NCBI GenBank assembly: GCA_963729275.1
Contig: CAVSNH010000003.1
Location: forward strand, 744,001 to 808,000
Reading direction: 5' to 3'
Source of the DNA: CAVSNH01 sp963729275
Lineage (GTDB): Bacteria; Actinomycetota; Acidimicrobiia; Acidimicrobiales; RAAP-2
DNA: 64,000 nt
This document shows positions 59,202-64,000 of this stretch, piece after piece. The stretch's first letter is position 1, and the number at the start of each line of letters is the position of its first letter. The notes below the pieces were generated by a model, which worked only from the letters and a program-made list of their open reading frames with translations, was not told the DNA's origin and did not search any database. The translations under genes were made by a program, and so were the position numbers.

Positions 59202-61916
59202 TTAGCCGATCACACGGCGGACGGACAACGAGTTGCTCCTCCCATCGATCCTGATGGACACGTGGAAGGTCCAGGACCCAGCCGTCAGCACGGCGTAGTT
59301 GACGTAGTGGTTGTACGCGACCCGGAGGTGACGCAGGTACTGGGGCGGAGATCCTCTGTGGACTGCGGTGACCTCGACCTCGTCGATCACAGCCCGTCCC
59401 TGTGTTGGATAGAGGAAGACATGGAACTCGTTGACGCCCTGCGTGCCGGGGTTGAGGTACAGCTGGGTTGTTCCTCCGGTCTTGAGCGGTAGCGTCGAAA
59501 TAGTCGGAAGCACCGGTAGAAGGCTCTGGCCTCTGGCTGGGGAGACCGCTTCACTGGCAACGATTAGCCCGGCGAACAGCAGCGCCGGCACCACCACAGA
59601 GAGGGCGGTGGCTTTGAAACCGTGCAGCAACCGCGGTGTGCGCACGCTGGCCATCCCCGAACGACCGAGTCGGGTCAGCCGAAGGCTGTTGGTCACGACT
59701 ACGAGACTGGAGAGGGCCATGGCCACGGCTGCGACGAGCGGATCGATCAATCCGGCCGCGGCCAGGGGCAGGGCGGCCAGGTTGTAGCCACTGGCCCAGC
59801 CGAAGTTCTGGCGGATGACCGCGTAGGTCGACCGGGCCAGGCTCACCGCCGCTGGCACCCCGTTGAGGTCGTTGCCAAGCAGCGCCACCTCGCTGTTGGC
59901 CAGGGCCACCTCCGAACCGCTACCGATGGCGCAACCGACCTCGGCGGCGACCAGGGCTGGGGCGTCGTTAACCCCGTCACCCACCATCAGTATCCGTCGG
60001 GATTCATCGTTCCAGGCGGCCAGCGCAGCCAACTTTCCCGCCGGGCTGAGCTCGGCTTTGGTCTCATCGATCCCGAGCTTGGTGGCTGCGACGGTCACCG
60101 CCACCCGGTTGTCGCCGCTCAGAATGGCGGTGCGCAACCCGAGCCGGTGCAGCCGCTGAACGCTGCCATGAGCCTCGGGCCGCAGCGGATTGGCCACGGC
60201 GACTAACCCGAGCGCCGCCCCGTCGCGTTCGACCGCGACGACCGTCTCGGCATGACCTTCACGAGCGGCGGCAAACCCGTTCAGGTCGTCGGTCAGCACC
60301 ACAGCGCCGGGTCGGCCGACCCAGGCAGAGGTGCCTCCGACCAGGCCGGCAACCCCGACGCCAGGCAGCGCGGCAACGTCCTCAGCCGGACAAGACCTCG
60401 GTGACGCTGCTCGGATTGCCGCCGCGATCGGGTGATCACTCTCGGCTTCGAGCGCCGACGCCGTCGCCAGCACCTCGGTCCGGTCGAATCCGGGCGCCGA
60501 CGCTACCTCGGTGACCACCGCATGCCTCTCTGTCAGAGTCCCCGTCTTGTCGAAGACGACCATGTCCACACGGGCGAGGCGCTCGAGAGCGTCGGCGCTG
60601 CGGACGAAGATACCGAGTGCCGAGGCCCGCCCACAGCCAACCATCATGGCGATAGGGGCGGCGAGGCCCATGGCGCAGGGGCAAGCGACGAGCAGCACCG
60701 ATAGCGCGCTCAACACGGCCGTGTCGTGGTTGCCCACCGCGAACCACCAGGCGACAAACGTCGCGGCAGCGATGCCGAGAACGGCGGGGACAAAGACCGC
60801 GCTGACTCGGTCGGCCAGGCGCTGCAGCGGCGCCTTGTCCCGTTGGGCCTCGTCGACGAGCTGCTGCAGGCGAGAGAGCACGGACTCGGCGGCCAACGTC
60901 TCGACCCGCACGACGATGGCCGAGGCGCCGTTGCGCGTTCCGCCGGTGACCTGGCTGCCCGCGCCCCGATCGACGGGCATCGGTTCGCCCGTGAGCATGG
61001 ACTCGTCGACCGCCGACCACCCGCTGACCACTCGGCCGTCGAGCGGGATGGCCTCGTTGGCCCGGACGCGAAGGAGGGCGCCCACGGGGACAGCGTCGGG
61101 CGAGACCAACTCACCCTGCTCGTCGTCGACGCCGGACACAAGCCTGGCCACGGGCGGGCGGAGGGAAAGGAGCGAATGGAGTGCCGCATTGGCCCGGCGC
61201 CGGGCGGCCGCCTCGGCAGCACGTCCGCTAGCGAAGACGGCCACGATAAAGGGAGCCATGACGTAGTGCAGCCGGGCGGCGAAGGCACCGCTCCCGCTCC
61301 CGATGTGCACATGCCGGCCACCGATGGCGATGGCCTCGACCGCCTGGACGGCGATGGCGGCAATCGTGCCCAGCGCGGTGAGGGTATCCATGCTGGTCGA
61401 ACCGTGACGGGCCAGACGAGCGGCATCGCGCAGGAACGGCCAACCGCCAACAAATTCGATGACGACGGAGAGGCCGAGGATGGCCCACCCGGGGCCCGCC
61501 GTCTGTGGAGCGGTGACCGCCACCAGGACGGCGGCGACAGCCATTGGCCAGGACAGCGCCGCCCGTAAGAGCCAGTGATCGTCGTGCTCGGTCCGGTCGA
61601 CCGCCCTCCCTTCGACCGGGGCGGCCTGATAACCAGTGCCGACCACCGCTTGGCAAAGGTCCGAGGGATCGAGCTCGGCCGGGTCATAGGAGACGAAGGC
61701 CCGATTGGTGGCCAGGTTGACCGAGGCGCTCGCCACGGCCGGCGTGCGCCGGAGGGTACGTTCGATCCGGGTCGCACAAGCACTGCAATGCATCCCACCC
61801 ACGGTCAGCTCAACCGTCGCCAGCCGCGTGCTGTCCGCGCCAGGCTCGGCATCGGTGGAGCCATCGAGCACGCGGTCATCGGTCCGATTGACCGAGTACA
61901 GGGAACTCTTGCTCAC
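59202..61916 (-). CDS. Cu(I)-exporting P1B-type ATPase with C-terminal YtkA/CopD-like extension
   Basis: A 904-residue pump. It has an N-terminal metal-binding domain (VELTVGGMHCSACATRIERT), the membrane motif LLVACPCAMGLAAPIAMMVG (CPC), the phosphorylation site MVVFDKTGTLTERH, the SDHPIAAAIRAASP block and MVGDGVNDAPALVAAEVGCA. GYNLAALPLAAAGL and MALSSLVVVTNSLRL fit the YN and MxxSS signatures of Cu(I)-specific P1B-1 pumps. Beyond a last hydrophobic segment (FKATALSVVVPALLFAGLIV) it carries about 110 extra residues (LYLNPGTQGVNEFHVFLYPT, HRGSPPQYLRHLRVAYNHYV) resembling the YtkA-like tail of CopD-type proteins, placed outside. GTG 61916 or 61871 are possible starts. Confidence 0.9.
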   Translation of the reverse strand: MSKSSLYSVNRTDDRVLDGSTDAEPGADSTRLATVELTVGGMHCSACATRIERTLRRTPAVASASVNLATNRAFVSYDPAELDPSDLCQAVVGTGYQAAPVEGRAVDRTEHDDHWLLRAALSWPMAVAAVLVAVTAPQTAGPGWAILGLSVVIEFVGGWPFLRDAARLARHGSTSMDTLTALGTIAAIAVQAVEAIAIGGRHVHIGSGSGAFAARLHYVMAPFIVAVFASGRAAEAAARRRANAALHSLLSLRPPVARLVSGVDDEQGELVSPDAVPVGALLRVRANEAIPLDGRVVSGWSAVDESMLTGEPMPVDRGAGSQVTGGTRNGASAIVVRVETLAAESVLSRLQQLVDEAQRDKAPLQRLADRVSAVFVPAVLGIAAATFVAWWFAVGNHDTAVLSALSVLLVACPCAMGLAAPIAMMVGCGRASALGIFVRSADALERLARVDMVVFDKTGTLTERHAVVTEVASAPGFDRTEVLATASALEAESDHPIAAAIRAASPRSCPAEDVAALPGVGVAGLVGGTSAWVGRPGAVVLTDDLNGFAAAREGHAETVVAVERDGAALGLVAVANPLRPEAHGSVQRLHRLGLRTAILSGDNRVAVTVAATKLGIDETKAELSPAGKLAALAAWNDESRRILMVGDGVNDAPALVAAEVGCAIGSGSEVALANSEVALLGNDLNGVPAAVSLARSTYAVIRQNFGWASGYNLAALPLAAAGLIDPLVAAVAMALSSLVVVTNSLRLTRLGRSGMASVRTPRLLHGFKATALSVVVPALLFAGLIVASEAVSPARGQSLLPVLPTISTLPLKTGGTTQLYLNPGTQGVNEFHVFLYPTQGRAVIDEVEVTAVHRGSPPQYLRHLRVAYNHYVNYAVLTAGSWTFHVSIRIDGRSNSLSVRRVIG

Positions 61917-62006
61917 GGGGCACGCCGAGACCCAAAGCCAACAGGTCGGCAGGGTGCAAGTCGGTGAACAGGCACTCGTATCGGGCTCGTCAGGCGTAGA
62001 GTGACA

Positions 62007-62033
62007 GTAATAGTTAGCTGTGCTAATTATTAC
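62007..62033. promoter_or_regulatory. 27-bp palindrome upstream of the copper ATPase
   Basis: GTAATAGTTAGC (62007-62018) and GCTAATTATTAC (62022-62033) form inverted 12-base arms around TGT with one mismatch. The AT-rich dyad lies about 90 bp before the ATPase start in otherwise GC-rich DNA. It is a strong candidate for a metal-responsive repressor operator. The regulator is not identified; the TTAGC/GCTAA core recalls DtxR-like or ArsR-like sites, but this is a guess. Confidence 0.65.
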
Positions 62034-62493
62034 CACATGCCCGCCGCCCCTGGCCGGCAGAGCGGCCCCATCATTGTGCCGCCGGTTCCCGCCAGCCGAC
62101 CAGGGGCGAGCGGAGTCGTTGCATGACGTGGGGCACGCAGCCGAGCGGTGAGGAGCTCGATCTGGGTAGGGCAAGATCAGGGGAGAGAATCCACGTACGT
62201 GACAAATGGCCGTGAGGCTGAAGGGTGTCTTAACGGCGGTTCCCCGCTGAGCAGGCAGATCCATAGAACGCCCTTGCACCGGAATCCTGGTTTACGGAGT
62301 CGGGCGGACTTGCGGAGATGCTCGTGCGTTTGCGCTGCCGGCTAGTTCTGTCGGCTTGTCGGTGATCGCGGTCCAAGTCGGCCGTGTTCAATATTTGGAC
62401 CCGTCACGCGCTGCCTACACCGCCGACCGCCGTGATCCCGAATCCAGCCCGGTGAATCCGTCTTTCATCAAGGACGAACAGAAGTAGCGCGTG
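62034..62493. other. Intergenic stretch with an insertion-sequence left-end remnant
   Basis: TGAAGGGTGTCTTAACGGCG starts at 62219, with CCGCTGAGCAGGCAGATCC after it, matching the copy at 55026. About 100 bases later ATGCTCGTGCG resembles the start of the transposase at 63668, but coding similarity stops at once. This is a solo, truncated insertion-sequence end. The rest has no gene. Confidence 0.55.
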
Positions 62494-62844
62494 ATGGACG
62501 GAGCTAACCAGGCGCGGTTCGGGATAATCAATGATCATCTCGAACCTGGCGAGGAGGTTCTCGACGACGTCCTCGCTCTCCTGCTCGATCCGGGCAGGGG
62601 GCTGAAGGCATGGGAAGCCGAAGGCTACCTAGTGCTCTCTGATCGGCGGCTGATATTCGGTACGCCGGAGCACGGAATCCTCGTTGATGTCCGGAGACGC
62701 GAGATCAATGCCCCCGTGAGGGTGCGACACCGTTTCCTCATGGCACACCTACTCGTGTCACTCAAGGATGGCACCGTTCTCAGGTTGGTTGTCAATAAGA
62801 GCTCGGCTCGGGCGATCGCCGATGCCATCAACAGGGCCGTCTAG
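62494..62844 (+). CDS. PH-like (bacterial pleckstrin homology type) small protein
   Basis: A 116-residue protein. The middle and C-terminal part has the strand pattern EAEGYLVLSDRRLIFGTPEH, GILVDVRRREINAPVRVR, FLMAHLLVSLKDGTVLRLVV and a final helix SSARAIADAINRAV, which is the arrangement of bacterial PH/GRAM-like domains (LxxTNxRLIF followed by beta strands and a capping helix). The N-terminus (HLEPGEEVLDDVLALLLDPG) is the usual leading helix with EPGE. Function is unknown; such domains act as binding modules. ATG 62494 was chosen over GTG 62491. It is a single gene between insertion-sequence debris. Confidence 0.65.
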   Translation: MDGANQARFGIINDHLEPGEEVLDDVLALLLDPGRGLKAWEAEGYLVLSDRRLIFGTPEHGILVDVRRREINAPVRVRHRFLMAHLLVSLKDGTVLRLVVNKSSARAIADAINRAV

Positions 62845-63109
62845 GGATCCGCCACCGTTCGTACCGTTTGGCTGACCAGATGTCGGCTCTGATCGAGAGT
62901 CAATTCAGGGCTGGCATACGTCGTAGACGTATGCCAATCAGCTCGGCCGCCCACCGAAGAGGGCCCTTCTGGGCCTAGCCAGGCCATCATGAGGGTCGTC
63001 AATCCACGGCAGCACCCAGCAGTGAATCCGAACGAGAACTCTGAAGACGAGGCGTGAGTTCCCGGCTGCTCCCACCGCTCAAGCATGGTGACGGCCGATC
63101 GCGCAGGAC
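62845..63109. other. Intergenic stretch, nothing recognised
   Basis: TACGTCGTAGACGTA near 62918-62932 is a short dyad. No gene or RNA could be supported. It lies downstream of both the PH-like gene and the secreted-protein fragment, so it should contain terminators. Confidence 0.3.
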
Positions 63110-63432
63110 CTATGTGACCGCACAGGTCACATAGGGCGTGACCGTGACCGTCTGCGTGGAGCCGTCGTACCAGTACACGTTCCACCCAGGCGAACTCGGG
63201 AAGAGGGAGTTGATGCCGGAGTCCAACGACGTCGACGGGGTCGACACCCCTCCGCTCACCGCCACCGTCCCCGGCGGGCAGCTCGCTCCGGTTGCGCTGT
63301 CGCCTCCGGGAGCGACGACGTTCCCGAAGGTCTGGACCGTCGTAGCCGTTGACGATCCCGCAGACCGCGTAGGCGGTGACCGTCTGTTTGGTCTTCCCGT
63401 TGTTGCTGACGGTGGTCTCCCACGTACTGCCT
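63110..63432 (-). pseudogene. C-terminal fragment of a secreted repeat protein
   Basis: The minus strand reads WETTVSNNGKTKQTVTAYAV and CGIVNGYD, then after a one-base shift near 63330 VQTFGNVVAPGGDSATGASC, PPGTVAVSGGVSTPSTSLDS and GWNVYWYDGSTQTVTVTPYV with TCAVT at the end. The pair of TVTxYxxC segments shows a duplicated beta motif typical of secreted actinobacterial proteins. It is cut at its N-terminal side at 63433, exactly where the TGAAGGGTGTC insertion-sequence end begins. Function is unknown. Confidence 0.55.
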
Positions 63433-63570
63433 TGAAGGGTGTCATGACGGTGTCCGGGCTCTGACCAGGTCCGGCTCTGGATCGCTCAGCGTCCAGAGCA
63501 CCGCGATAACCAGGAGTTGTCGCTGTTCAACGTCGCCTAAGTCCAGATGGGTTTTCGGCACCCACAGACG

Positions 63571-64000
63571 TGAAGGGTGTCATGACGGCGCCCGCCTGCT
63601 GATCAGCCATATCGTCGAGATGGCCTTTGCTCCAAGATCCCGCTGAGGCGTCGGCCAGACTCTCGACATGCTCGTCCGTCTCGTCGCCCTCATCGGCCGT
63701 CAGCTCTTCCGGTTGGCCCTTCTTTCCTGCCGGTCGTAGCGGTCCAAGGACATTGAGCTCCTGGTGCTTCGCCAAGAGGTGGCCGTCCTCCGCCGCCAAG
63801 TGAATCGTCCTCGAATCCGACCGGAAGAACGGATCGTCTTTTCCCTGCTCCAGCGACTGCGGCCTGCTCGTGAACGGCTCTCGTCCCTGGTCACGCCGGA
63901 CACCCTCCGGCGGTGGCATCGCGAACTCGTCCGTCGAAAATGGACTCGCCCTCATCGAGTGAACCCGAGGCGGAGGATCCCGCTCGACATCCAGATCCTC
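63571..64000 (+). mobile_element. Insertion sequence with interrupted transposase, cut by the window end
   Basis: The left end TGAAGGGTGTCATGACGGCG starts at 63571, directly after TTTTCGGCACCCACAG, which may be the right end of an earlier copy. The transposase opens at ATG 63668 (MLVRLVALIGRQLFRLALLS), meets an in-frame TAG at 63737-63739, then reads on as DIELLVLRQEVAVLRRQVNR and TLRRWHRELVRRKWTRPHRV to the window edge. It is the same family as the decayed copy at 1930-2891. Whether downstream parts are intact cannot be seen. Confidence 0.75.

Noticed and set aside
61917..62279. 120-residue extension of the copper ATPase
   Set aside because: It crosses the palindromic operator and an AT-rich promoter-like stretch and has no domain content.

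Overview
The window is high-GC DNA (about 60-65% G+C by eye), with GTG starts, many leaderless-looking promoters and actinobacterial gene families (F420/VOC/flavin redox genes, GH15, P450, TTC38-like TPR, DUF5996, NDH-2). The large secreted protein at 42.1-45.9 kb carries a repeat of the type YGDAAFYGSTGG that I associate with Acidimicrobiia, so an uncultured or soil acidimicrobial actinobacterium is my best guess. This is inference, as there is no rRNA or other marker gene here.

Layout. 0.2-1.7 kb: two small envelope genes on the minus strand. 1.9-2.9 kb: decayed transposase. 3.1-10.2 kb: a low-GC 3-methyladenine glycosylase, then a minus-strand run of GH15, redoxin, VOC, flavoprotein disulfide reductase, double VOC and an F420-type NADP oxidoreductase. 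10.5-13.3 kb: a broken cupin gene and two side-by-side insertion sequences, IS481 (with target duplication) and IS630 (TA duplication). 13.3-20.1 kb: nitronate monooxygenase, a redoxin paralogue, SnoaL, a MerR regulator with a visible operator, an SDR and an alpha/beta hydrolase. 20.3-22.5 kb: an inverted-repeat-bounded segment with a DAHP synthase controlled by an aromatic leader peptide and attenuator. 22.5-41.8 kb: a stretch marked by three direct copies of a repeat that starts with the 3' half of a tRNA-Gly(GCC) gene; it holds a dehydrogenase, DUF5996, a potassium channel, a broken IS3, a TPR protein, a flavin monooxygenase plus OsmC, a P450 plus methyltransferase-fusion operon with a TetR gene, NDH-2 and several gene remnants. 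42.1-45.9 kb: a giant Kelch/FN3/propeller exoprotein with nearly identical tandem repeats. 46.4-47.6 kb: a second broken IS3. 48.1-51.4 kb: a polysaccharide locus (GH16, GT2 synthase, GH26-like lipoprotein). 52.8-54.9 kb: glmS with a small upstream gene. 55.6-62.0 kb: a Cys-rich microprotein, two MarR paralogues, a ClC channel and a Cu(I) ATPase with an unusual C-terminal extension. 62-64 kb: insertion-sequence ends, a PH-like protein and gene fragments.

The region is accessory in character: at least four recognisable insertion sequences, several solo insertion-sequence ends, truncated genes and att-like repeats. Many otherwise well-preserved genes carry one single-base frameshift, often at a short homopolymer, so either decay is recent or the assembly has indel errors; both readings are kept in the entries. 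I did not find one clear new defence or mobile system. The strongest leads are the tRNA-Gly repeat series, the attenuated DAHP synthase cassette, the methyltransferase-AhpD-like fusion behind a P450, and the Cu(I) ATPase with its extracytoplasmic extension and 27-bp palindrome.
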